64,000 nucleotides of DNA from Tenrec ecaudatus (lineage: Eukaryota; Chordata; Mammalia; Afrosoricida; Tenrecidae): contig NC_134535.1 of assembly GCF_050624435.1 (NCBI RefSeq), positions 122,561,731 to 122,625,730 of the forward strand. The letters are read 5' to 3'. A program made the translations under genes and the position numbers. Shown here piece after piece: positions 1 to 12,169 of this stretch. Each line of letters starts with the position of its first letter. Position 1 is the first letter of the stretch. The notes beneath the pieces are model-generated. The model did not search any database and was not told the DNA's origin. It saw nothing but the letters and a program-made list of their open reading frames with translations.

Positions 1-1519
1 ATTTCTGTACTTTGCTTATATAATTGTGTGAGCATATCTGACGTAATTTGTTATGTTGTAGTGTAATATTTGAACTTTGTGACTGCTTCCTTTTTTTACA
101 GTGGTTGACTTTTCATTAAAAAAAGCTTTTATTCAAAGTCTCTGATTTAAAAACAACAACAAAAAAATGTTATATGGGTATAATCTGGGTTTTTCTATTC
201 CTAGTCTGTGGACAAGGTTCCTAGTGAGAGAGCTCCCCCTTCTGTTAGCTTTGCCCTGTTCTGTGCTTTGTTAATGATGTGTTGGTGGTAATAGTAAAAA
301 GTTGGCCTATCTTTTTCCTCTTTGGTTTCTGAAGGATTTTTAATTTCCTCCATCTTCTTTTCTTACACAGTCATAGTTTAAGGGGCATCACACATTGTTA
401 TTATCCACTTCTTCCCCCGGAAAATACTTCTCTGAGATTGCCACTTCTTATATCACATCTTTTCAAATCCTAACCTGGTGTTAGGAACCACAAGGTTCCA
501 ATCTATGGTAAGCATTTTGATCTTTATTCATTTTTTCTCTTTCTTTATTAATGCTGTCTGGCTTTCACATAAGTCCTCCTTTTTTAAAAAAATGAACTTT
601 CTTATGGTCTTTCTCTCTTCCTCATACCATCATGATAGGCTAGAGCAAGAATTGCATAATAATAGAGGCAAAATAAACATTTAAGGGGTAAAAAAGAGCT
701 GTGTATTATTATTATTTAACAAGTAATTTGAAGATTGTGGTTCTCTGTGTCTCCTGGAAATGCTGAAAGTTCATAGCTTCTGTGTCGATTTATTTATTTG
801 GAATCAAGTGACCATCTTAGTTATGTAAGATTAGAGTTTAGCTGCTATGCTGTTTTTAAAAGTTCATTTTCTTTATATCCTTACTCTAAAATCTATTTTA
901 TAGTTTTAACCAGTAAAAGAAAGCCTTGTAAGGAAGACTTATTATAAGCTGTCAGCAAACAATGTGAAACATTAAAATGAAGTCACTGATTCTCAGCTTA
1001 TTGTTTATTTCATTGTTACATCTTTGCATGTCATTTATTTAATAAAAAACAACAGCAACAACATATGTGGTCAATAATGGCACAAATAATGCGAGTCTAA
1101 ACATTTCATTCTAAATAAACTGGAAACATAAGAGAAAAAGTTCCACAGTGGATTTCACAATATGGGGTATATAGTAAATTTTAGGTCCCCAGGAATATGG
1201 TTAAGGAGACCTCAGCAGGAAATTTAAAAATGTTAAAAGTTATTTATTATTACTGCTTATAGTAGCTCCCAACAGATTATTGATGACATTATGTATGATG
1301 AAGATTTATCTCATAGGTATGGTATAACACCATACACCATCGATTCTAGCTATCTATAGTCATGTTTTTGTCAAATGTGCATGTCAATCAAATTTGATTG
1401 AAATATAAATCTAATTTAGACATAAATTAGAAATTAAACAAATACTGCTTTTTATTTTACTTAAAAATGAAAATGCAACACATACACACATAAATGCAAA
1501 TAATGTTAGTAATATTATT
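1..1519. other. AT-rich stretch, nothing recognised
   Basis: No exon, RNA gene or repeat family could be recognised. The open frames here are short and lack splice context or similarity to known proteins. It lies beyond the 3' side of the KLRD1 array. Confidence 0.5.
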
Positions 1520-2410
1520 TGCATCCCTAAAAAGCAGTGATGAACACATGAAGCTCATGGCAGCATAAGAAGAACTGGAGGAAATCATGCTAAGTGAAGT
1601 AAGTCAAGCAAAAAAGGACAAGTACAACACGAGTCCACTGAGATAAGCTTAAAAAAACACACACAAAAAAGGGCATAAGGGAAAAGCTACTATATACATG
1701 CATTCCTGGGATGAGACCCAGCAACTATGGCAGGGGTCAAACTCAATCCAGGAATACTTACTGCAGCCAACTAAATAAGGAGGGGGAAGAAAGAGTAAAA
1801 AATGGGTAGTGGGGGAGCAGGGCACTAACCCACCCAAGGCAAGGATATTGTTTATATCTCCACAGGAGAGGGAGAGAGAGACCAGGCTTCAACCCAATGT
1901 GCCAAGACATGAATACAACATACCGGGATGTACCAGGAAACCAATAGAGAGGTCTGTGGGTCTTCCCCAATCCCCACTATGTGGACTCCACCCCCTTCAG
2001 AAGCATGCACTTCAGAGGACAGCACTGGGGCTACAGCTTGGGAAGAATGGCTCATCAGATTAGAGCGCATGGGAGAAACGTAAAGAGATGGAGGAGGAGA
2101 GGACATCTTGACCCACCAAGCCCCAAAGACGATGTTCCTGCTCAGAGCAGACAATGCACAGGCAGAACCATAGGGCTGACCCCACCACGGGAAAGGCAAC
2201 TCTCACTGAACCATGGTGCTGTGGGGGGACAGTACTGGAGACACAGTGGGGGAATAGTGCATGGTCTGGCCCCATCACACTGGGACAAGGCACTGGAGGC
2301 ATACAGCAGAGCAGCAGGGGGAGCAGAGTGATGAATTCCCCCTTCCAAATACCAAAAATAGATTTTGGAGACAGAGTGTGGCACCCCATCAGACTCGACT
2401 GTATTTAATG
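1520..2410 (+). mobile_element. L1 fragment: end of ORF2 running into a long 3'UTR
   Basis: The first 120 bases match the degenerate end of L1 ORF2 (GCATCCCTAAAAAGC, then the GAAGTAAGTCAAGCAAAAAAGG block typical of L1 C-termini). The same ORF2 end occurs at about 50395. It continues into G-rich non-coding sequence homologous to the 5' part of the 3'UTR seen intact at 25004-27259 (shared blocks around CTTGACCCACCAAGCCCC and the AGATTTTGGAGACAGAGTGTGG region). This ties the abundant non-coding repeat of the window to the 3' end of an L1. The copy lacks the polyadenylated end and looks old. Confidence 0.65.
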
Positions 2411-2439
2411 TATGTAATTTAACTAAATAATGTTGCTGG

Positions 2440-3370
2440 AGAAAACCTTTAAGAATGATCAGATTAAAGATATATACATTGCTTAAAAATCTGTTCAATA
2501 CTTTTAATGTAGCAATTTTCCCAAATAGACCTGTAGATTCAATGCAGTTCTAATTAAAACTCCAGAAGGTGTTTTTCTTATTATTTAATTGATGAGATAA
2601 TCGATACATAAAATTTGCATGGCAATGCAACATACAACAATAAGCAAAACAACTTCAAAATATATATAGCAGGAGGAATACTACTAGTAAACTTCCAGAC
2701 TTTTATAACGCTCATCAAGATAGCGTGCTTCATGCAAAATAAGACACAGATCTATAGAACAAAATAGAGTATAGAAACAGATTCATACATATGTGGAAAA
2801 CTGGTTCTGGACAAAAGTAGATAGACATTTTAGTGGATCAAGGATAATGTTTGACCCACTGAAATTCCTGTGTACAAAACCATGGGAACAAAAAGACCAC
2901 CACCACCCCTGCCCCCCCCCAAAAAAAATCTGATTTACCTCTCACACCAAATGTTTCAATTGATGCAATAGTCTAACTGTACTTTGTTTAGACAAAGCTT
3001 TCTTAGAAATGATGTGAAAAGCAAGATTTATATAAGAGCAAATTGATCAAATAGACTTTGTCAAAGTTAAAATTTTGCTCCTTCAAATACACTGCTACAG
3101 AATAACAAGAAAAGCCACGGACAGGGAGAAAAATTTTGTACGACATTTGTTTGATCAAGCAATTTTATATAGAGTCCGTAAAAATATGAACAATTAATAC
3201 AAAAAAGTATAAACTATTTGAACATAAAAATTTCTAGGAAACATGTAAATATAGCAAATGAACAGATGACTAGATATTCAAATACATTGTTCCTTAGAGA
3301 TATGGAATACCTAAAATCAATGAATACTACACATCTATGAGAAAGGTTAAAATTTAAAAGATTTTTACTT
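2440..3370 (+). mobile_element. Old L1 ORF2 fragment (3' third)
   Basis: The conceptual sequence follows the L1 ORF2 3' third: a block like the 'gattcaatgcaattcc..' region, then the segments around 'acagatctatagaacaaaatagag' and 'ggaaaactggttctgg'. Many substitutions and stops make it an old fossil LINE. It sits directly after the fragment ending near 2410 but overlaps it in family coordinates, so it is a separate insertion. Confidence 0.6.
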
Positions 3371-4303
3371 TACAATTAAAATCAATGGCCATTCCACTGG
3401 CTGGCCAAGATGTCGGGGAAGTAAATTCTCAAATATGGCTCGTGAGAATAAAAAATGGAGCGGCTTCATTTGAAAATAATTTTACATGTTTTGTTTTTAT
3501 GCAAGAAAATTAAAAATGTGCCAAAACATGGTCTTACGAATGCTCGTAGAAATAGTATTGGCAAGAGCCTTCCAGTTAAGTGAATTATTTAGTATACCTT
3601 TTCTAGGCACAGCCTCTGTAAATTCCACCAAACAGCCTTTCCCTGGTGGGTCTCACTCAGTCAGAGAAGGTCAGGGAAGAGATTGACAGGATTCAGTTGT
3701 GAGTACGTGTGAAGAGTATTCATGGTGAATGCCATCCTGCAGGTTATACAATGGGCCAACTCCAAAGCAGACAGAGGAGTTCACTACCAGCAAAAGCCAG
3801 GAGTAGAGAGCATCCTTTGGAACCTACTTCTCACTTGCCTTTTCTACTGAACCTCGGGTTCTTGGAACTTGAGTTGCGGTTTGTCACCTAACCTAATTTC
3901 ACCAGCTTCCCCAGCTTGGGCATAATGAGGGCCTTCCAGCTGAGTTGAATAAAATGGCCGAGTTGAATAAAATGGCCACAGCCTTGCTCACAAGTCTTGC
4001 TCACAACTCACGGTCTGAAAACCACAAAGAATGAAAGTCTACCAACAATCTGAATGGGCTTGGATGATATACTCTTGACTGCATCCTTGTGTGACCTTGG
4101 GCAAAGGACCTAGATAGCTTGTTCCTAGGTTCTGACCAGTGGAAATGGTCATAATAAGCACATGCTGTTTAACTCTCTGAATATATGGTAATTTGTTGCA
4201 TAGCTTTATAAAATGTACCTGTGGTAACAAGATTAAGTAAATATAAACTACATGTATATAAACTGCATACATCAAAGCACACTCACCTACCTTTATCACA
4301 CAA
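3371..4303. other. Unassigned stretch with an exact 18-bp tandem repeat
   Basis: No gene was recognised. GAGTTGAATAAAATGGCC occurs twice back to back at 3942-3959 and 3960-3977, giving two AATAAA hexamers. Base composition and the AATAAA placement are reminiscent of an LTR, but I could not find paired termini or a target-site duplication. Confidence 0.35.
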
Positions 4304-4478
4304 GGGTGGCTTAGTGACTACTCGTGCTGGGATCCCTAAGGTCCACAGTGAGAAACCACCAGCCACTCAGAGGGAGAAAGACAGCTTTCTACTCCCGTAA
4401 AGAGGGGCAGATCTACCTAACGGATCACCCTGAGTCAGAATTGACTTGATGGCAGTTAGTGTGTTTGGGTTGGGTAAA
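4304..4478 (+). mobile_element. AfroSINE
   Basis: It matches the afrotherian tRNA-derived SINE layout: a box-like 5' part, a 'gagaaagacagctttctactcccgtaaag' middle and a 3' part TGAGTCAGAATTGACTTGAT. The 3' motif is shared with the RTE1 LINE tail, which is why the SINE is thought to use RTE1 machinery. Confidence 0.8.
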
Positions 4479-5051
4479 TCAAAAACTAAGTGAAAGCAGA
4501 CCGCAGGCCTTGGATTGAGTGTCTTTGATATAGAGTGACCGTACTGTGAAAGAGATCCTCTCTCGTTGGTCAGCATTCCCTACGTTCAAATCAACACCTG
4601 GGGTATCGGTGCCTGCAAGTGTTGTGCAAGCAGACACAACTTTCGAACTGTAAAGGGAAAGCAAAAGGCATTCTCTTCTTTCGGTGGAGATAATTGTTGG
4701 CATGAATTATTCTCTAAAAGTAAACATCTCCCACCATATTTAATACCTTTATTCTCCCCTTCTTTTTGAATAGTAATTCATGCTTCTGAGCTCTCAGATG
4801 GGCCTTGAGGCCCGTCACAGAGGAGTGATATGAAAGGGAACCTCCTTGAACCAGTATCTGAGTATAGCTAAATATAGACCGAGATTTTATCCTCATCAAA
4901 ACTGGTGAAGGTAGACCAATTTTACTTCCTTACAGAGAAAAGAACTGTACATGGGAAAGCCAAATTAGAAACCCTTGCCTCGTGAGAAAGATTGGGAGAT
5001 GATACACTTGAGAAGGAGACTTGATTTTAATCATAAGCCTTTCTGTACTAC

Positions 5052-5360
5052 TGTTCTTGTTCTTGTTATTAGTGCCATTGAGTCAATTTCCACTCAGCAA
5101 CCCTGTGCACAGCAGAATGAAACACTGCCCGGGAGCTTCTCAGTACAGGACCATGTTCAGCTGCCATCCAGAAGGTTTCCAGGGGCTAATACCTTTGGAG
5201 TGGACAGCCTATTCCTTCTTTGTAGTCTGTTCCTAGTCTGGAAACTGCTGAAACCTGCTCACTTTGGGTGACCCTATTTATATTTGAAACACCAGTGTCA
5301 TAGCTGTCAGCATCGCAAGAACACACAAACCACCACAGTATGATCAGCTGACAGACAACT
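5052..5360 (-). mobile_element. Short RTE1-derived element: RTE1 5' end joined to RTE1 3' tail
   Basis: Read on the minus strand it opens with the RTE1 5'UTR (ATACTGTGGTGG, then CTATGACACTGGTG and the 'gggtcaccc' block). About 180 bases later it jumps to the extreme RTE1 3' tail (GCAGTGTTTCATTCTGCTGTGC, TTGACTCAATGGCA). The coding body between is absent. This is the layout of a non-autonomous RTE1 relative rather than of AfroSINE. Confidence 0.6.
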
Positions 5361-5539
5361 ATTTTGTTTTGTTTTTGAGTTTAACAAAACTATAGTACTT
5401 TTATAACACATGAACCGTAAAACCTGAAGATTTTAAATATCCAGAATGGAAGAAGCATGAATTCTCTAGGCAGTGTTCAAGCATGCTAAAAATCTGCACT
5501 TTCCATCATTCAACTTATGCTCATTAAAAAAAAAATGAA

Positions 5540-5740
5540 TCTCGGGGGGAATGGGGAGGGAGGGGGGAAATGAGGAGCTGATGCCAGGGGCTTAAGTGGA
5601 GAGCAAATGTTTTGAGAATGATAAGGGCAATGAATGTACAAATGTGCTTTACACAATTGATGTGTGTATGTATTGTGATAAGAGTTGTATGAGTCCCTAA
5701 TACAATGATTAAAGATTAAAAATAAAATCAGGAAAAAAAA
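5540..5740 (+). mobile_element. L1 long-3'UTR copy, terminal 200 bases
   Basis: It carries the recurring 3' end: GGGGAAATGAGGAGCTGATG, AAGTGGAGAGCAAATG, ATTGTGATAAGAGTTGTATG, then CCTAATACAATGATTAAA and an A-rich tail. It is strongly 5'-truncated, as expected for L1 target-primed insertion. Confidence 0.7.
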
Positions 5741-5882
5741 TAATAAAATAAATCTTCATGCAAGGCTGTGAAGAATTTTGTATTGTAGCCCTATTTTATT
5801 TATACTTTGAGGAATAAAATCTGATGCATTTTTCCTCTTGTTGGTTCTTAGGATATAGAGATCAGTTATTGAAATTGAATTG

Positions 5883-5941
5883 TATGTATAGATTGTGATA
5901 AGAGCTGTACAAGCCCCAATAAAATGGAAAAAAGAAGAAAA
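5883..5941 (+). mobile_element. 59-base L1 3' end insertion with target-site duplication
   Basis: Only the last bases of the L1 3'UTR are present (ATTGTGATAAGAGCTGTAC, CCCCAATAAAATGG, A-tail). The 12-base repeat GAAATTGAATTG flanks it at 5871-5882 and 5942-5953. This is the smallest clean insertion in the window and shows the L1-type mechanism directly. Confidence 0.75.
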
Positions 5942-5953
5942 GAAATTGAATTG

Positions 5954-6716
5954 TTTTCACTAATTTAAGCATTAAACAATCATCAAATAGAAATTTCACT
6001 ACAAATTTATTCAAGTACATATGCAATAGTTGTAAAAAATGAATTGGCTTTTGCTAGTTAGTGGTTAGGTCATGAAGATCCCAGCCAGATTGTCCATCGA
6101 ACCTCTTCATTATCTCAGCCTTACTTTTAAAAGCTCTCAAGAAATCCTCAAAGGATCATTTGATCTTCTTATCCCAAAGAAAGAGCAAGTCTGTAGTATT
6201 TGACAGCAGACATTTAGGGAAATAGGTTTTGATCGATTTAAAAACAAGATCTTCAATGGAGATGTGAATTAATCCATTACTGATGGATAAGCATAAAACA
6301 AGGAAGTTCTGGGACATCTTAGACTTGGATTCCCTCATCTTGCAAAATCTAGAAATAATTACACTGGAAACACAAATTTCAAATGGTCAAAAGTTTCCTG
6401 TTGCTCTTCTGAATTTGGAAATTGAGAAAGAGACAAAATTAGTTTTGCTGAATGTTGGATTACACCTTTGGACAAAATGTCTCATATGCATAAAGAACTA
6501 TGAATTTCAGTTCTAATAGATATATAAATACACATATTTATATATACAAATACGTATTTACATATATCTTCAGCCTTAAGCCAATTTTGTAGACACATTT
6601 AGAATGCATGGTTTCAAATAAATTCTAATTATATGATAAAACAAGAAGATCAAACATTGCATAGATACAGAAATAGATAATTAATAACAGCATAAGACAT
6701 CCAGATAAACCTGAAC
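5954..6716. other. 3' flank of KLRD1 copy 1, nothing else recognised
   Basis: AT-rich DNA immediately downstream (minus-strand sense) of the last exon of KLRD1 copy 1. It probably includes that copy's former 3'UTR, but I see no clear polyadenylation signal that would fix its end. Confidence 0.4.
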
Positions 6717-9197
6717 TCATGTTGTCCCCAACCTCAGGAAACACATAAACTGTTGTTTACAGTTAAAATGATGTTTATTCCTACAATCTTCATCCAAAAT
6801 AGTCCTGCTTGGCTTATACAGTGTGCAGTTCTTTTGAATTCGAGTTTGAAGGAATGAAAAGCTGTAATAAAGACCCAAATATTGGTATACAGAGAAAGAG
6901 TATGAAAGTGTTCTAGGATGACGTTTCTATTTAAGATAAAAGTTTCAGAAGTACTTATAACACTTGTATCCTATGTTAATCTATTGAGTCACTCATTTTT
7001 AAAATGCACAACTGTTTCCAGATAGTTTCATAAATCGTACTTATTGCCTCTATAACAAATAATATTAGGACTACAAGCGTTTTGTTGGTTTTTGCCGTTT
7101 GTTTATCATTTTGATATTTAATATACTTTCTACTATTTTTTTTAAAGATGTACTGACTGATCTAGTCTAGAGAAACAGTTCAGAACATACAGTTTTCCAT
7201 TGTTGGAAATTCCATGTTCTTGAATAAAAATAAGATTCTAAGTTTACAAATACACAAAAAGTAAACTCAGAATACTTGGAGTATGGGATTGTGCTGAGAA
7301 ATTGGGCTCCACCCGATGAAGGCTAGGAGTAGATCTCTTGCTTCATCCGGATTGAAAAAGCACTCAATCAGAGGTAGTGTGTATGTGAGTATGCGTGCAT
7401 ACACGTGTACATCTATGTGTTTACCCCAAGCAAGATGGGAGGGCAAAGCCCCAAGTTCTTTTAACATACCAGAACGCTCACTGTCATGTAGACTGGGCAT
7501 GAACTTGGATTTTCTGGTTGGGCTATACTTCAATTGTGCTGCACCTTTCTCTTTTCTACAACCTAGTGTCCCAGCTAGACTACCTTTGCTCCAGCGTCCC
7601 TGGGTGTTGGCTGCACCCCTCACATCGGAGCATCAACTCACAAAGATCTAAGAGGTATAGAGTGGCCAAAAACTTATGGATCCTGGGAAAGAGGAGAGCT
7701 TTCCTCCCAGAACCAGGAGCCGTGTGCTGCATGATAAGAAAGCCCAATCCAGTAATAATGTTCACTAGAGATCCTAAAATCCTATTTGGAAACAGAGAAA
7801 ACATTGTAACCTCGTTTGAAAATACTCTGCAATTAGTGTGCTTTTAAGAAAGCCAGTTTCCCAGCATTAGAATCAGCCTAGTCTCAATTTCTCATTTAGA
7901 AGCTATAGTCCCAAAGCTCCTCTTTTGTGATTTTTCAGATCCATTCACATATAGAGGAAAGGACAGCACAAATATCTTACTACTTTAAATGAGTAAAATA
8001 TATCTCTATATATGGCAGGGAAGATTGGAGGAAATTAGAAGCTAATAACAATGAGCATAAAAATGAAGAAGAGGCGCTAAAATTGATGGTAGTGATGTTA
8101 TACAATTCTTTTTAACCAAACCAGTGAATGGTACAGTACATGAAATGTCAAGAAAACTGTTTAAAAAATTAACACTTTTTATAGCAACAAATTCTTATAT
8201 TTTAAAAATGAAAATAAATAATGTCTTATCTTCTTAAAGCAATGGGCCAGACTGTTGGTGGGCATTAACCTGAATGTAATGGTCGTAGTTTCCAAGAAGG
8301 AGAGGAGAAATCAGGGAGTGGGTGAATGGTAAGCTACTAGGGGGGTTAATTAGCAATTTACATATATGTCTGTGTGTGGCGGGGGGCCCTGAATTTAAAA
8401 ATTTTATTGTAAATTAGATGGGGGGGTTACTTTTCAGAAAATCAAGCTAATATTTAACAGTTTAAACTACTAAACAGCTACTAATTTAGCAATATTTACC
8501 ACTAATAATATTAAACTACTAATACTAACAATTTAAACAACTAATAGAAATTAATATATGATTATATATACATTTCCATTATTTTATATATATTCCATGT
8601 GTGTATGTGTATATATATTCCATATATTCCATGATATGAATTAGAATTCTCATGTAATACACTCTTCACAGAAGATTAGAAGTCCTGGGCTGAAAATCTG
8701 TCAAACCCACACTTTTGAATGACAAACTCCCTGGGTATGGCCTAATCAGCCTTTATTGGGCTCAGCTGCCACATAACCTGGGTCACTTTATACTTCTTTT
8801 AGGAACCATACCTTCTATGATGGCGCTACATAGTATTCCAGAGACATGGGAGCAGCTACATAATTAAATAATAATTTATGGATTCAATTAAAAAAGCTAA
8901 ATATTACAAAGATATTTAGTTCATTCTTTGAATAAAATGAATAAAGGTAATGTTTTATTACTTTGGAATTAATCCACAAAGTTGCCTTCACTCTATCTGT
9001 CATATTGGTTCTGTTCCTAAGTTTTCCTCAAATTCCTAGTGAGAAATTTCATGTGGATTTTATAATGCCTGCTTCAACGTACAGACATTAGGAACCATTC
9101 ATTAGAATATGGCCATCCATTCACAACATAGTGGAACACTTGATGAAAACACTCTCTTTACTTAGTGGTTATGTTTCTAAATCAAAGAAACTATGCA

Positions 9198-9318
9198 GGT
9201 GAACAAGCAGCCATCTAGCTCAGAAGCAAAAAAAGCCCACATGGAAGAAGCACACCAGCCAGTGTGATCACGAGGTGCCCAAGGGACCAGGTATAAGGCA
9301 TCATTCAAAAAAAAAAAA

Positions 9319-9351
<33 letters not shown>

Positions 9352-10033
9352 ATATTGAATGAAGGGGGAAGGGGGAAGTGCAGAGTGGAGACCCAAGGCC
9401 CAAGTGTCGGCCACTGGAGATCCCCTCATACAGGGGTTTAGGAGAGGAGATGGGTCAGTCTGGGTGCGAGGTAGTACCGATGAGGAACACAGCTTTCCCC
9501 CAGATCCTGGAGGCTTCCTCCCCCCAGCTACCATGATCCGAATTCTACCTTGCAGGGCTGGATAGGGCAGAGGTTGTACACTGGTGCATATGGGGGCTGG
9601 AGGCACAGAGAATCCAGGGTGGATGATACCTTCAGGACCAAGGGTGTGAGGGCCGATGCTGGGAGAGTGGCGGGTGAATGGGTTGGAAGTGGGGAACTGA
9701 TTACAAGGATCCACATGTGACCTCCTCCCTGGGAGAGGGACGGCAGAGAAGGGGGGGAAGGGAGACTCCGGATAGGGCAAGATATGACAAAATAACAATG
9801 TATAAATTACCAAGGGCACATGAGGGAAGGGGGAGCGGAGAGGGAGGGGGAAAAAAAAGAGGACCTGATGCAAAGGGCTTAAGTGGAGAGCAAATGCTTT
9901 GAGAATGATTGGGGCGGGGAATGTATGGATGTGCTTTATACAATTGATGTATGTATATGTATGGATTGTGATAAGAGTTGTATGAGCCCCTAATAAAACG
10001 TTTAAAAAATAAAAATCATACAGTTAAAAAAAA
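9198..10033 (+). mobile_element. L1 long-3'UTR copy inside intron 4 of KLRD1 copy 1
   Basis: It is flanked by the perfect 14-base repeat AAAGAAACTATGCA (9184-9197 and 10034-10047). It starts within the CAAGCAGCCATCTAGCTCAG block, carries an internal (AT)n run near 9322-9350, and ends CCCCTAATAAAACG plus a tail. It is opposite in orientation to the KLRD1 gene and ends about 20 bases from the exon 4 donor. The perfect duplication suggests a relatively young insertion. Confidence 0.85.
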
Positions 10034-11127
10034 AAAGAAACTATGCAAAGTGCGGTAAGTACTTACACATTCCCCGTTGCTTTTCAGCTGCAGCTGACTT
10101 GAATTGTGAGAAACACAGTCATTTCTGCTTTCCAACCACCTTTTTTTTTTTCACTAGAAAAGAAGTAACAGTTGCATCGGTACCCAATCCACTTGACTTG
10201 GCAAGTACAACAGTCAGAACCTAAAAGTAAACAATTCAATGTGACATTAGAGAGTTCAACTTTTATTGCTCTTTATTCATTCAAAAGCCATTTGCTATTC
10301 ATTTATTTTCTGCTACAAATAATCTTTTGAGTGCCTACTATCTACATGCATACTATATTCTGGTCTGTAAGTGTGAAGAAATCAAACATAATCACTTTCT
10401 CCATGGAGATTATAATAAAGAGTAAGATTTATATATTTCCAAAATATTTATCAATTATACTGACTGATAATTTTGGCAAGTATCCAAAGGAAATTAAGCA
10501 TATTGAAAAAACACAAAGCAAGCTATGGGGTGTGGGAAGAATTAAAATAATATGCTTAAGGTAGTGACTCAAAGCTGAGCTTTGCAGTGCAAAGTGTTAA
10601 CTAGATCAAAGAGAGATGGCTTAAAGGGGCATACATTTCATTGCATTTTCTGAAGAAGATCATGCATTTCTAAGAACCTGATGTTCTGTTTTCCCCCAAA
10701 CTGAAGACAAATGTAAATTTGGAGTCTGATAATAGCATTAAACAGTGGTAGTGTCCGCAGTGTTCCTTGGCCTCAGCAACAGAAGGCAGAGCACATAAGG
10801 ACTATTCCAATGTTATTGAAGATTGAGTTTTCAATGAATATTCAAATGCCTTGAGGATGATCTTTTTTATGAAAATAGGCCTAAAAATAAAATTGTCTAA
10901 GGCAAAATGCCACATGACCAAAGAAAAAGGAAAGGGAAGTTGGAGGACATTGAAAGAAGTATATATTTTAAGCTGGTTCTTACTTGATAAGGGCATTCTA
11001 TAATCGCAAACATGTGGGCATCATATTCTGAGACATAAAGGCTAATGGAAGCAGAAGGACAGCGATGAGAGAGTATGGGCTGTGAGCAAATGCAAGTAGG
11101 ATATTAAAAAGAACGCTATTATTTACA

Positions 11128-11305
11128 AGTATCCCTGTGGCTGTGTGGGGGAAGCCCTGGGCTGCTAATCTCAAGGTTTGCAGTGTAAACACAGCAGTCA
11201 CTGCAGGAAGGTGACGCTTTCTCTTCTAGTAAAAGCTCGCACCCTCTACAGAGCTGCTATGACTCAGAATCGCCTCCTGTGAGTTGGGTTTGACTTTGGT
11301 TTGGG
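11128..11305 (+). mobile_element. AfroSINE in intron 3 of KLRD1 copy 1
   Basis: It shows the 5' 'ccctgggctgctaatctcaagg' motif, the middle 'cgctttctcttctagtaaaag' and the 3' ATGACTCAGAATCG block of AfroSINE, diverged. Confidence 0.6.
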
Positions 11306-11479
11306 GAAACCTTTATGTAGTTTATCCATACTTTGCTAATAACATGCACTCAGTGAGCAAAGAATTCTGTCATTTCAAGCATGTAATTTAATCCTTTTGG
11401 GGGGAGCAACAGTTAAAGAAGTCAACTTATATTACCATGTGCAGAAGGCCCCCTGTGAAAATCAATAACTTGTCTATTA

Positions 11480-11592
11480 CAGGGTCTGCCAGCCCTGAGA
11501 CACAGTAGCTGCCACGTAACAGCAGGATGAGGATGGCCAGGACCATCTTGTTGTGCAGTGTGTCGCGATGAGTCTAATTGCACCTAACAACA
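11480..11592 (+). mobile_element. RTE1 3' end fragment
   Basis: It retains ACACAGTAGCTGCCACGTAAC, AGGATGGCCAGGACC and the terminal TGCACCTAACAAC, matching the extreme 3' end of the afrotherian RTE1 LINE. It lies just beyond exon 3 of KLRD1 copy 1. Confidence 0.6.
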
Positions 11593-12169
11593 AGAACACC
11601 AGTACCAAGCTTTTCCAAAATAAATATGGAGCCTACCTTCCTGGAGTTCTATGGAATGTCCTGGAGAGGACACTGGCTGAACAGCTTGTGTGGTAAATGC
11701 TAGAAGAAATGATGAGAAATATTTGTACATTATTAAGTACAGGTTAAAGGTATCCATTAAATAAATATATGAAGCCATACCCTAGTAAAATCCAATGCTT
11801 AGTACTAGCTGATTATATATTGATTGTTATAATGATGTCTAGAATAACTTACAATTTTTCAATAAAATCCCCAAAGCAACCATCAACACAAGGCACCATA
11901 CGCCCAGGATTCCGGAAATTAGCCTCCATGGAGTTGTCTGAAAAGCTGTAGAACAAGAGAGATCAGGTAAAGACTTAAAGAGCAAACACATTGGTGGAAA
12001 TCCTGAAAGCAGACACTTTGATAGGTATGCAGGAGCATTCTTTTTTAAATCTTTGATTTATATAAAGTTATTCTACCATTAAACCACTGAAAAAGGAACA
12101 TGATGAATTTAGAACTCTACTTAACACCAATAATTTTATGTAGCATTCAGTATTATTTTTAAATTTACT

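Noticed and set aside
1852-2498. Overlapping open frames of about 110-118 residues on both strands
   Set aside because: All fall in the G-rich 3'UTR fragment of L1; not conserved as protein between the L1 copies.
9301-9873. 190-residue minus-strand open frame
   Set aside because: It lies wholly inside an L1 3'UTR insertion (9198-10033), includes an AT-repeat-encoded IYIYIY run, and recurs only where other copies of the repeat lie.
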